A DNA stretch of 64,000 bases from Magnetospirillum sulfuroxidans (lineage in GTDB: Bacteria > Pseudomonadota > Alphaproteobacteria > Rhodospirillales > Magnetospirillaceae). The DNA lies in the NCBI RefSeq assembly GCF_018224925.1, contig NZ_JAGTUF010000003.1:62001-126000 (forward strand), given 5' to 3'. The position numbers were made by a program, and so were the translations under genes. The notes under the pieces were generated by a model. The model worked only from the letters and a program-made list of their open reading frames with translations, did not search any database and was not told where the DNA came from. This document shows, in pieces, positions 1-8,281 of this stretch (its first letter is position 1; the number at the start of each line of letters is the position of its first letter).

Positions 1-401
1 ACGAAGAATCCCGATCCGGTATCGTTGCCGGCGATGACCAGGACAACCGCCTTATGCAGGCGATCGACCAGATCCTTGCGCGACAGGATTTTGGCGTCTT
101 CCAGCGCTTCGGTCGCCGCGGTTTCCTGCTTGTTGATGGTCTTGTCGAGGACGCTGCCCTTTTCCCCCTCGGGCCGGGCCGGCGCGGCGCTTTTCAGCAG
201 GGCGGCGGCGGCGGCGGGGTCGGCGCAGACATCACCGTCCAGGGCGGCTTTCAAGGCATCGGCCCGTTGACGCAGCACTTGCACCTGCGCTTCCTTGTCC
301 GCGACCGGATCGGCCGATTGGGCAAAGGCGGCGCTTGAGGCCAGCAAGGCTGCCGTCATCAGGAGTGGTGGCCAAAACCCCATGCTCTTTGCTCCGTTCA
401 T
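1..401 (-). CDS. exported trypsin-like serine protease, N-terminal part (cut by window edge)
   Basis: The reading frame starts at an ATG at 401 and runs off the window with no stop, so only about 133 residues are visible. Residues 1-28 look like a signal peptide, with a hydrophobic run ending in AFAQS. A charged, probably helical stretch follows, with RQRADALKAAL in it. The last visible residues, AVVLVIAGNDTGSGFFV, match the start of a trypsin/DegP-like protease barrel, where a GSGFFV strand is typical. The catalytic residues lie outside the window. It is the last visible gene of the minus-strand srf-type operon, so it probably works in the periplasm with those proteins. Family call from the short motif is fairly good; role is inferred. 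Confidence 0.6.
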   Translation of the reverse strand, partial: MNGAKSMGFWPPLLMTAALLASSAAFAQSADPVADKEAQVQVLRQRADALKAALDGDVCADPAAAAALLKSAAPARPEGEKGSVLDKTINKQETAATEALEDAKILSRKDLVDRLHKAVVLVIAGNDTGSGFF

Positions 402-459
402 CGTGGCGGCGGGGCCGCCCACATTGATTCCCCGTCCCGGCAAGGGATGGGGATTGGGG

Positions 460-966
460 TTAGCGGCGGATCAGCATATCCACTTCGCGGTCCAGCGCTT
501 CGCGTTCGCGCCGCAAGGTTTCCAGGCGCTTTTGCTTTTCCGCGTCGGGGGTGAAGCTGTCTTGCTGAACCATGTTGGTTTTCGCCTGCAACGCGTCGAT
601 TTGCTTGTTGAGGGCGGCAACCTCCGTCTTCTTTTTCGTGTTGGCTTTTTCGGCGGCGGCAAGACGGCTGCGCATGCCGTCAAGTTCCTTGCGGAAGCCG
701 GCATAGCGAGCCTCGGCGGCATCGCGTTCGGCCTTGACGTCGGCGCTTTGGGCATTGGCGCGTTCCAGCGACCGGGTCTGCTGGGTGTTGGTGTCCTGTT
801 CGTTTTCCAGCGTTTTCTGACGGTCGTTGACACGCTGTTCGTAGCCGCCGCTGGACAGGTTCTTGACGCCAGAGAAGAACCCGCCCTTGGCCGGATCGTC
901 GGTGGTGGCGCAGGCGGTCAGGCTGGCGGTGAAAGCCAGCGCGGCCACAAGACGAAGGATGTTCAT
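460..966 (-). CDS. coiled-coil lipoprotein, function unknown
   Basis: A protein of 168 residues. The N-terminus has a lipoprotein signal with lipobox LTAC and the lipidated cysteine at residue 19. An in-frame start further upstream would bury this signal, so the ATG at 966 is chosen. The rest is highly charged and predicted to be a long coiled coil rich in Lys, Glu, Ala and Arg, ending in EREALDREVDMLIRR. No enzymatic motif is visible. It lies 13 bp after the glycine-zipper lipoprotein gene in the same operon. It is probably a periplasmic lipid-anchored rod or adaptor; the family is not recognised. Confidence 0.75.
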   Translation of the reverse strand: MNILRLVAALAFTASLTACATTDDPAKGGFFSGVKNLSSGGYEQRVNDRQKTLENEQDTNTQQTRSLERANAQSADVKAERDAAEARYAGFRKELDGMRSRLAAAEKANTKKKTEVAALNKQIDALQAKTNMVQQDSFTPDAEKQKRLETLRREREALDREVDMLIRR

Positions 967-979
967 GGACTTTCCTTTC

Positions 980-1708
980 TCAGCCGACGCGGGATACGGT
1001 GCGGCGTTGGGCCAACGAATCGCGTTCCGACTCAAGCTGGGCGATCTGCTTTTCCAAGGTGGCGATTTCCTTGTTCATGCTGGCCACCTTGTTCTTGGCG
1101 ACGCCATTCTCGGTCTGGCTGGCGGCCTCGGCGTAATTGGCCTGGCGCTTGCGCAACTCGGCGATGGTGTTGTCCAGATAGGCCCGGTTGTCATCCACCG
1201 CCGCCATCTTTGCCTTGGCCTGAGCCATGGTGATCTTGCCCGAGGCCAGTTCCTTGTCGATTTGCTCGATGCGGGCCTTATCGTCGGCGATGACCTGCTG
1301 GGTGGCCGAGAGCAGACCGGCAAGGCGTTCGTTCTCGCCGTGCACGTCCTTGATCATGGAATCCAGCTGTTCTTCCTTGGTGGCGTATTTTTCCTGTTTG
1401 TCGGCCACATAGGCGCCGACGCCGCCGCCGATGGCCGCCCCGGCGACGCAGCCGATGGCGCCGCCCAGCAGCATGCCCTGGCCGCGATTCTTCTTGCCGG
1501 TGGAGCCCAGCAGGATGCCGGCCAGCAAGCCGGCGGCGCAGCCGGTGGCGGCGCCTTCGAAGACGGTCTGGTTATAGGTGTCGGCCTGTTCGCGCATGCG
1601 TTGTTCGGCCGGGGTCAGCGGCCGATTGTTGGCGCCGGTGGTCTGGCAGGCGGACAGCATCAAGGTGGCGGACAGCGTCAAGGCCACGGGCTTGATCAAT
1701 TTCCTCAT
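980..1708 (-). CDS. glycine-zipper lipoprotein with coiled coil
   Basis: A protein of 242 residues. The signal peptide ends in the lipobox LSAC with Cys21 as lipid site. Residues about 55-105 form a Gly/Ala-rich glycine-zipper segment (LLAGILLGSTG, then AAIGGGVGAYVAD), as in SlyB/Rcp-type outer-membrane lipoproteins. A long coiled coil follows to the C-terminus. The start at 1708 is supported by AGAGGGG about 8 bases upstream; two in-frame ATGs further upstream lie before this site and would displace the signal peptide. The gene sits between the FGE-like gene and another coiled-coil lipoprotein gene. A role in envelope structure is inferred; no specific function is known. Confidence 0.78.
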   Translation of the reverse strand: MRKLIKPVALTLSATLMLSACQTTGANNRPLTPAEQRMREQADTYNQTVFEGAATGCAAGLLAGILLGSTGKKNRGQGMLLGGAIGCVAGAAIGGGVGAYVADKQEKYATKEEQLDSMIKDVHGENERLAGLLSATQQVIADDKARIEQIDKELASGKITMAQAKAKMAAVDDNRAYLDNTIAELRKRQANYAEAASQTENGVAKNKVASMNKEIATLEKQIAQLESERDSLAQRRTVSRVG

Positions 1709-1728
1709 TTTCTTTTCCCCTCTGGCGT

Positions 1729-3318
1729 TCATTGTATCTTGTTCCAGTCGGCCAGCCACTGGTTCCGGGCCACCCTCTTATCCTTTTGGTATCCGGTAAC
1801 ATGGGCGAAATTACGGTCAACGTAGGGTTTTAATTCCCCCAATCCCATGCCCTGAAGTTCGACCAGCAGAATTTCCTTTTGCCGCTTCAACACCTCGGTG
1901 CCGTAATCCTCGGCGGTACGGATCAGCGAATCGGCATAATAGCGCAAGTTTCCATCCATCACCGCTTGTTCGCGATCAAGCTGTTCCTTGAACGACTTGG
2001 TGCGCGGATCGTCGGCGCTGCCGCTGTCGACGCGGGATTTATAAAGCTTGGCCAAGGTATCGACGGCGCGGCTGTCATCGGCCAGCTTGCGGCCCAAAAA
2101 GGCCCCCAGGCGCAGGCTGGCCTTGGCGGCGCGGTCGCGTTGTTCGTCGCGGGCGGCGATGTCGGCGCGCAAGGTGGTTTGCAGATTGAGCAAGCGGGTC
2201 TTGGTTGACGGGTCGGCGGCGCTTTTGGCCAGCAGGGCCAGTTCTTCCAACGGGTCGTCGGCGGCCTTGGCGGCGGGCTTGTTGTCGGCGGCCGACACCG
2301 CGCCCAGTTTGCTCCACGCGGCCTGGGCGCTGCGCAGCCGCTCGGCCGAGGTCAGGACCGGGGCCGCGACCACCACGCGCAAACCGGTGGTCTTGGCCCG
2401 ACGCGGGGCGTCGCCGTCATAGAAGGGCACTTCCTGACGATAGGCGGCGCGGATGTCTTGTTCGCCGGTCAGGTAATTGCCGCCGCGGACGACGAAAGCG
2501 CCGACCTGACCATGCAGGCGATCCAGCCGGCTGAGACGGAACGGTTCCAGCACGATCTCATCGACATTGCCCAAGATGTCGTGCAGGCCCAGCGGATTGG
2601 GCTGTAACAGCCCGGTCAGTTGCGGCTTGCCGTTGGCCGATTGGGTGCCGGCGTACCAGACATAGCGGGCCATGCCTTCGGGCATGGGGAACAGGCGCTC
2701 GTTGAATTCGGCCGGTGACATCTTGATGCCGCCACGGGCGGCGAATTCCCATTCCACTTCGGTGGGCAGGCGGACATAGCCGATCTCGCCCTCTTCCTTG
2801 GGCAATTTGGCGGCGGCGTTCTTGCGCAGCCACTGGCTATAGCGGTCCGAGAAGTTCACCGCGTCGATCCAGCTGAGCGCGGCCTTGGGCAAACGCTTGG
2901 CCATGCCCGGCTTGGCCGGGCAGGCGCCATCGGCCATCACCGCTTCGTACTGCGCCTCGCTGACCTCGTATTTGGCCATCAGCAGATAGCGCTGGGTCTT
3001 GCCGTCGCTGAAACTGCCGGCCACATAGGCGGTGCGCGCCCCTTCGGCGAAGCCGTGGGCTTCATCTTGGGTGCCGATGGTCACCGGATAGTCCGAATAG
3101 AGGGAATCGCCGGGCACCGACAGCTTGCGAAAGGTCATGGCGCCGCCGCACGGCAGTGGCAACACCACGTCGCCATCGGCGGGCTTGGGGTTGAACAGCT
3201 TGTCGTCCCACGTCTCGGCCGCGACGGCGGCAGACGTCAGGGTCAGCAGCGCCACCATGGCGAGGCCGAAGCGGTCAAATGTCGCGCAGGCTTTCCGCCG
3301 GATCGATGCGTGCGGCAC
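1729..3318 (-). CDS. exported formylglycine-generating-enzyme-like (SUMF1 fold) protein
   Basis: A protein of 529 residues starting at a GTG at 3318, which has AGGGGG seven to eight bases upstream. It has an N-terminal signal sequence (hydrophobic core LAMVALLTLTSAAVAA). Residues about 45-320 are an FGE-sulfatase/SUMF1 domain, seen in YEVSEAQYEAVM, RLPTEVEWEFAARGG, GNVDEIVLEPF and VVRGGNYLTGEQDIRAAYR. The cysteines used by true formylglycine-generating enzymes near the C-terminus are not seen, so it is more likely a binding or PvdO-like variant. Residues about 345-500 are charged and helical. The start overlaps the upstream permease gene by 44 bp, indicating co-transcription. Confidence 0.82.
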   Translation of the reverse strand: MPHASIRRKACATFDRFGLAMVALLTLTSAAVAAETWDDKLFNPKPADGDVVLPLPCGGAMTFRKLSVPGDSLYSDYPVTIGTQDEAHGFAEGARTAYVAGSFSDGKTQRYLLMAKYEVSEAQYEAVMADGACPAKPGMAKRLPKAALSWIDAVNFSDRYSQWLRKNAAAKLPKEEGEIGYVRLPTEVEWEFAARGGIKMSPAEFNERLFPMPEGMARYVWYAGTQSANGKPQLTGLLQPNPLGLHDILGNVDEIVLEPFRLSRLDRLHGQVGAFVVRGGNYLTGEQDIRAAYRQEVPFYDGDAPRRAKTTGLRVVVAAPVLTSAERLRSAQAAWSKLGAVSAADNKPAAKAADDPLEELALLAKSAADPSTKTRLLNLQTTLRADIAARDEQRDRAAKASLRLGAFLGRKLADDSRAVDTLAKLYKSRVDSGSADDPRTKSFKEQLDREQAVMDGNLRYYADSLIRTAEDYGTEVLKRQKEILLVELQGMGLGELKPYVDRNFAHVTGYQKDKRVARNQWLADWNKIQ

Positions 3319-4471
3319 GATATCCCCCTAAGGTCGAAGCGATTAAGGCCAGGGTCAACGTCGCCCCGCTGGCTATCGCCAGATCGGCGGCGCGCAGCAG
3401 GCAGACGAATTCCTCGCGGTTGAGATTGGCGGCCAAGGACACATTGACCACATAAGCGACGCCAAAGGCCAGCCCCGCCGACAGCGTCGCCCCGCTCAAG
3501 GCGATCAAGCCGGCCTGGATGGCGGGAAAGGCCAACGAGGCCAGCGGCGGAAAGCCGACCAGCCGCATCAGCGCCAATTCGCGCCGCTTGCGATCGACAT
3601 TGGCCCACAGACTGGCGGCCAAGGACAGCAGATAGCCGCCCACCGCCAGACCGGCGACCATGGCAAAGATGAAGCCCAAGGTCCGGTCCACCGCCTTGAC
3701 CAGTTCGATGTCGTCGGCGCGGGTGCGCACTTCCATGCCTTGGGCGCGCAGGCGGTCGGCCAGGATGGCGACGCCGTCGAGCGAGCGGGCGAACAGTCGG
3801 GCGCTGGAAAATGGCCGTTCGGCCATGGCCATCGGCGTGTCGCGGCCATCACGGTAATCTTCGGTGGCGACCAGCAAGTCCAGCGAAACGAAGGCGGCAT
3901 CGCGTCCGAACGCCGCTTCGGGCAGGATGCCGACGACCTTCAGCGGCAGACGGCGGACTTGGCGTTCGCCGCCCAAGGTGCGTGACACCAAGGCGGTCAC
4001 GCTGGCGTCGGCGCGGATTCCCAATTGCTGCGCCGCGCTGTGACTGAGCAATATGCGGTCCTGGCCGCCGGGCGGCGCCAAGGTCCGCAACAACGGGTCG
4101 CCCAGGGCGGACGGCACCATCTCGGCCCCGGCCAGGGAGCGGCCGTTGTCGCCGATCAAATCCAGGCTGGCGGCGAGCGAGCGGGTGCGCGGCATCAGAA
4201 AACCGGTCTCCGGCAGGCTGTGCAGGGCGGCGAACCACGACGGCTCTAACCGATAGCTGCCGACGATCATCACTTCCAGATTGCGCGGGTCGGCCAACAA
4301 GCGGTCGCGCATGGTGGTGACGATGCCCGATTTCAGCCCGAACAGCACCAAAAGCGGCGCCAGAACGGCGGCCAGGGCCAGGACCAGACAGGCGGAAACC
4401 CGCCATTCGTGCACGAAATCGGCGACGGCCAAACGCACGGTGCTGGTTGCGGCGGGGGGAAGCAGGCGCAT
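3275..4471 (-). CDS. ABC transporter permease, MacB/FtsX (LolC-like) type
   Basis: A membrane protein of 398 residues. One transmembrane helix lies at residues about 26-46. A large extracytoplasmic domain of the MacB periplasmic-core type follows, and three more helices in the last third form the FtsX domain (LGFIFAMVAGLAVGGYLLSL and later). The C-terminus GGYRAARIDPAESLRDI is typical of the family. The ATG at 4471 is chosen because AAGGAAGAAGG precedes it. The partner ATPase lies 20 bp upstream. Such transporters move lipoproteins or act mechanically across the envelope rather than importing solutes; here two lipoproteins are encoded downstream. Confidence 0.86.
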   Translation of the reverse strand: MRLLPPAATSTVRLAVADFVHEWRVSACLVLALAAVLAPLLVLFGLKSGIVTTMRDRLLADPRNLEVMIVGSYRLEPSWFAALHSLPETGFLMPRTRSLAASLDLIGDNGRSLAGAEMVPSALGDPLLRTLAPPGGQDRILLSHSAAQQLGIRADASVTALVSRTLGGERQVRRLPLKVVGILPEAAFGRDAAFVSLDLLVATEDYRDGRDTPMAMAERPFSSARLFARSLDGVAILADRLRAQGMEVRTRADDIELVKAVDRTLGFIFAMVAGLAVGGYLLSLAASLWANVDRKRRELALMRLVGFPPLASLAFPAIQAGLIALSGATLSAGLAFGVAYVVNVSLAANLNREEFVCLLRAADLAIASGATLTLALIASTLGGYRAARIDPAESLRDI

Positions 4472-4491
4472 GACGTTCCTTCTTCCTTCCT

Positions 4492-5187
4492 TCAATTGGC
4501 AAAACGGGTGAGCGTGCCGGTCGGCCGCGCCTCGACCCGGCGCAGACCGAAACGGGTCAGCAAATCCCAATCGTGGCTGACCACCACCACCCCCAAGCCC
4601 AGTTCGGCCGCCAGGGCCAGCAGCAATTGCATCACGCGCACCGAATGATCGGGGTCAAGCGCGGCGGTGGGCTCGTCGGCCAACACCAGTGGCGGGCGAT
4701 GGGCGAGGGCGCGGGCGATGGCGACGCGTTGGCGTTCACCGATGGACAGCGCCGCCGGCTTCTTGTCCAGCAGCCCGCCAATGGCCAAGGTGTCGATCAA
4801 GCGCGTTTCGCCGGCGCGGTCTGCCGGCAGCCCCAGCAGCGAGCGAGACAGACGGATGTTGTCGCGGACATTCAAGAAAGGCAGCAAGCCGCCGGTTTGC
4901 AGAACATAGCCGATGGTGCGGGCGCGTAATTTGGCCAGTTCATTGTCTTGGCCGCCAGACCACAGGGCGGTCACATCGTGACCGGCCAAGCAAAAGCGGC
5001 CCTGGGGCAAAGGTCTGAGCACCAGCCCAACCACATCCAGCAGCGTGCTTTTGCCGCAGCCGGAGGGACCGGTGACCGCCACCGCTTCACCCCGCCGGAC
5101 CGACAGCGAATCGATGGCCAGGGTAAAGCCGTCGGCCCCCCCCCGTCGGCACATCAGATCGTTGATGTCGAGCAGCGGCTCAGCCAT
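4492..5187 (-). CDS. ABC transporter ATP-binding protein (LolD/MacB type)
   Basis: A protein of 231 residues with a complete ABC ATPase: Walker A GPSGCGKST at residues 40-48, a variant signature LSIGERQRVAIARAL, Walker B LVLADEPTAALDP, and the H-loop histidine in VVVSHDW. The ATG at 5187 starts the conserved domain; longer in-frame starts would run into the upstream gene. It lies 2 bp downstream of the exported VWA gene and 20 bp upstream of its permease. It belongs to the group that powers FtsX-fold permeases. Substrate is not evident. Confidence 0.88.
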   Translation of the reverse strand: MAEPLLDINDLMCRRGGADGFTLAIDSLSVRRGEAVAVTGPSGCGKSTLLDVVGLVLRPLPQGRFCLAGHDVTALWSGGQDNELAKLRARTIGYVLQTGGLLPFLNVRDNIRLSRSLLGLPADRAGETRLIDTLAIGGLLDKKPAALSIGERQRVAIARALAHRPPLVLADEPTAALDPDHSVRVMQLLLALAAELGLGVVVVSHDWDLLTRFGLRRVEARPTGTLTRFAN

Positions 5188-5189
5188 GG

Positions 5190-7193
5190 TCAGGGCAGCG
5201 CGTCGAGTGGCAGCGGATAGACCGCTTCGCCCGGATCGGCCCCGCCGTCCAGCGCCACCCAACGATCAACATCGTCGTGATAGATCTGATAAAGGCGCAG
5301 CTTGCGATTGACTTCGTCCAAGAAGCTTTGCTGCTGGCTGATGCTCCAGCTTGACCAGGTCTGCTGGTCGATATCCAAGATCTTGCTGCGATAGGGCAAA
5401 TCATCCAAATATTCGCCCATCAGCCCCAGATCGGCCAGTTTGACGGCATTGGCGTTGTTGATGGCGTTGGGGTCGCGTCCCATCACCGCCGCCGCCGAGC
5501 GCATCTTGGCGAAGAAGTCGGTGGGGGATAATTGCGCCGCCTGACCGGCCTTGGCGATGCTTTGCAACACCTGCTGCATGTCCGACAACTGGCTTTTGGT
5601 CAGCAGAACCCGCACCTCGGTGGTGGCGATATCGGGTTTGACCAAATCACGGTCGGTGATCCAGGCGCTGAACAGCGGCGGCGCCTTGGTGCCTTCGGCC
5701 CGGCCCAGATAGGCCAATTGCATGGCGTGGCCCAACATGGTGGCGTCCATGCGGATGCGGCTGCCATCGTCCTTGGCGGCTGATTTGCTGTAACCGGCAT
5801 CGGCGGTGCGGGCGGCGCCGGCGGTTTCCTCGCCGCGATAGGCGCCGTTGACCTGTCCGACGATGGCGTCGGCCAGGGTATCGACCATCTGGCCGAACTG
5901 ATCGACCGCGCCGGCATCCACCGGATAATACAACGGCGCCGACAGCAGCGGGTGGTTGGACAGCACCTTGTACTGGGATTCGGCTTCGGCGTGGTTTTGC
6001 TTCCCCGACGGGGTCTTGAGGTGAAGGGTGTAGACCGCCAGACCGCGATGCAGCGCTTCCAGCCGCACCTGTTCGGCATCCAGCTTGGTCGATGACAGCG
6101 GATCGCCGCCGCGCAACGCCCCGGCATCGGTGATCAGCACGACGTAGCGTCCGCCGAAATCGGTCCATGGCACCTGATTGACGGCGGTCATCACCCCGGC
6201 ATAGGCATCTTCGCTGAAGCGGGCGCTGGAAACCGTCGCCCCCTTCAGGCTGGCCACCCGCTTTTGAAAATCCTCGCCGTTCTTGACCTGGGACGGATCG
6301 GCGTAAAGGCGCGCGGTATATTCCAGCCCCGGACTCGCCTCGACATTCGAACGGAACGCCACCAATCCAAACTTCACCCGGTCGGACAGGCCGGCCTTGT
6401 CGATCTTTTCAGTGATGCGGCGCACGGCGTTGCGGGTGCGGTCGATATAGGGGTCCATGGACATGGTCGAATCGATGACGAACACCACCGCCGCGCGGAA
6501 ATTGGTCAGCAGGCTGGCCCGATTTTTGTCGGGGCTTGCGGCGGGCTTTTTGTCCTCTTGGGCGCTGACCGAGGCGATATGCAGCAATCGCACCCGGTGG
6601 CCTTGGCCGGAAAAGGTTTCCTCGGCATCCAAGATCGGCAGCAGATAGAATTGCTTGGCGATGTCCACGTAATTGGCCGGTTCCTCGGACACCACCCGGG
6701 GATCGCCCTTGCCCGCTTCCACCGCCTTGCGCAGCGGCTGGACCTGGGATGCGGGCTTGTCGGCCTCGACGATGGCCGCCAGGTCCTTGCGATCATTGAA
6801 CATCAACGCCCGCTCGCGTCCGGCCGGATTGGTGAAGGCCAGGGTCAGTTGCTGCTTCCACGGCAAGGTCAGGTCCTCGCGCAGCCAGCCATCGGTCTTG
6901 CCCTTGGCGGTCAATCCGACCTCAAGCCACGCGACGCCGCCGATGTTTTGGCGGGAATAGACGTAAAAGCGGGTCAACGCCGGTTGCTGTGCCCCCGGAC
7001 CGTCGCCGGCCTGGCGTTTGAGCACGGCGCCGGGACGACTGAGAACCCGTTGATACAAGGTTTTCTTGCCTTCCATCAGCATGGGCGCACGGTCGGCGGC
7101 GACGGCCGCTGGCGCGGCGACGCAGAACAAGGCGCCAAGAACGGTGGCGCAGATGACGCCGATGGCCGCGGGGGCGGAGATGGTGCGGGTCAC
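5190..7193 (-). CDS. exported von Willebrand factor A (VWA) domain protein
   Basis: A protein of 667 residues. The start is a GTG at 7193 next to the stop of the upstream gene (TGAcGTG) with a G-rich ribosome site directly before. A signal peptide with a long hydrophobic core ends in AAPAAVAA. The N-terminal third resembles an SH3-like or surface domain (GVAWLEVGLTAKG). A VWA domain begins at AAVVFVIDSTMSMDPY, with the metal-site motif DSTMS starting at Asp241, a variant of DxSxS. It continues through YVVLITDAGALRGGD. The C-terminal part is helical and unassigned. It probably binds a partner in the periplasm; the operon setting suggests work with the ABC transporter encoded next. Confidence 0.82.
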   Translation of the reverse strand: MTRTISAPAAIGVICATVLGALFCVAAPAAVAADRAPMLMEGKKTLYQRVLSRPGAVLKRQAGDGPGAQQPALTRFYVYSRQNIGGVAWLEVGLTAKGKTDGWLREDLTLPWKQQLTLAFTNPAGRERALMFNDRKDLAAIVEADKPASQVQPLRKAVEAGKGDPRVVSEEPANYVDIAKQFYLLPILDAEETFSGQGHRVRLLHIASVSAQEDKKPAASPDKNRASLLTNFRAAVVFVIDSTMSMDPYIDRTRNAVRRITEKIDKAGLSDRVKFGLVAFRSNVEASPGLEYTARLYADPSQVKNGEDFQKRVASLKGATVSSARFSEDAYAGVMTAVNQVPWTDFGGRYVVLITDAGALRGGDPLSSTKLDAEQVRLEALHRGLAVYTLHLKTPSGKQNHAEAESQYKVLSNHPLLSAPLYYPVDAGAVDQFGQMVDTLADAIVGQVNGAYRGEETAGAARTADAGYSKSAAKDDGSRIRMDATMLGHAMQLAYLGRAEGTKAPPLFSAWITDRDLVKPDIATTEVRVLLTKSQLSDMQQVLQSIAKAGQAAQLSPTDFFAKMRSAAAVMGRDPNAINNANAVKLADLGLMGEYLDDLPYRSKILDIDQQTWSSWSISQQQSFLDEVNRKLRLYQIYHDDVDRWVALDGGADPGEAVYPLPLDALP

Positions 7194-7194
7194 G

Positions 7195-8280
7195 TCAGTT
7201 CCCCCCCTTGGGCTTGCCCAACAATTCCTTGGCCTTGGCATCGCCGGCATCGGCGGCCTTTTGCAGCCATTCGCGGCCCTTGTCGTGCTGGAAGCCGCTG
7301 GGGGTCAGTTCCGTCATGATCTTGCCCAACTGGCGCTGGGCTTCGACATTGCCGCTTTGGGCTGGCGGTTCGTACCAATAGGCGGCGGTCTCGGCATCGG
7401 CCTGGGGCATGGGACTGGTCTGTGGGCTCCAGCTTTCCGGGTCGTACATATGGGCCACCGCCATGGCGGCATCCATGTTGCCGCCGCGCGCCGCGTGCTG
7501 GTGCAGCAGCATGGCGAAATCCAGCTTGCCCCGCTCGGTCAGTTTCAGTGCGGTCTGGTAGGCTTTGTCGGGCTCGGGGGTGGCTTGAATGTACTTTGCC
7601 AGATCCTCGCGGGTGTTGATTTCCGACGGCGCCACCGCGCCATCCGGCTGTTTGGTCTCGATCGGGGTGGTTTCCTGGGCGACCGGCTGGTCGTCGGCGC
7701 TGAACAACAAGAAATAGGCGGCGATGCCGCCGGCGAGGACCAAGATGACCATAAGGACGCCGACCAGCGGCAGGACCATGGAATTCGGGGCGGGTTCCGC
7801 CGACGGAACCGGACGTTCCGCCGTCAGAATCGGCATTTCGGGCACGGGGACCGGTTCGGGCTCGGGCTCGGGCTCGGGCTCTGGGGTGGGTTCGGGCTCT
7901 GGCGGCGGCGGGGCGATGACGGTGGCCGCCGCCCCGTGCAGATGCGAGCCGTAAAGCTTATCGGTCTTGATCCGTCCTTCCTCGGTGCGGCCATCAATGC
8001 GTACCGCCATGCCGACGATGTCCGACGGTCCCAGCAAAGCCAGCGGATCGACCAGTTCGGGGCCGACGCGGCCCAGCAGGGCGCTGCCCTCGGCGAACAA
8101 ATCGGGCAGCGGCAGCCATTGTTCCTCGCCATGCCAGGCGCGATCGGCGCCCAGGCTGGTCTTGCTGTTGATGCGAGTCAGCCGCATCTGGCCCGCACCG
8201 GGACTGATCGCCCCCAGGCCGACAATCTTCACGCTGGCCTGGCCGGGGGTGTCACCGATGATCTCGACCTTGATGGGCAT
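7195..8280 (-). CDS. membrane protein with Pro-Glu linker and C-terminal Sel1-like repeats
   Basis: A protein of 361 residues. Residues 1-115 form a cytoplasmic domain (MPIKVEIIGD onwards) of unknown family. A PEPEP-type linker covers about residues 125-150, encoded by a 6-bp DNA repeat (GGGCTC on the plus strand). One transmembrane helix lies at about 168-194 (LPLVGVLMVILVLAGGIAAYF). The outer part carries Sel1/TPR-like repeats at about 255-355 (AMLLHQHAARGGNMDAAMAVAHMY; REWLQKAADAGDAKAKELLG). The start follows the srfC-like stop after one base, so translation is probably coupled. It may link the cytoplasmic SrfB/SrfC pair to periplasmic partners; that is inference. Confidence 0.8.
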   Translation of the reverse strand: MPIKVEIIGDTPGQASVKIVGLGAISPGAGQMRLTRINSKTSLGADRAWHGEEQWLPLPDLFAEGSALLGRVGPELVDPLALLGPSDIVGMAVRIDGRTEEGRIKTDKLYGSHLHGAAATVIAPPPPEPEPTPEPEPEPEPEPVPVPEMPILTAERPVPSAEPAPNSMVLPLVGVLMVILVLAGGIAAYFLLFSADDQPVAQETTPIETKQPDGAVAPSEINTREDLAKYIQATPEPDKAYQTALKLTERGKLDFAMLLHQHAARGGNMDAAMAVAHMYDPESWSPQTSPMPQADAETAAYWYEPPAQSGNVEAQRQLGKIMTELTPSGFQHDKGREWLQKAADAGDAKAKELLGKPKGGN

Positions 8281-8281
8281 C

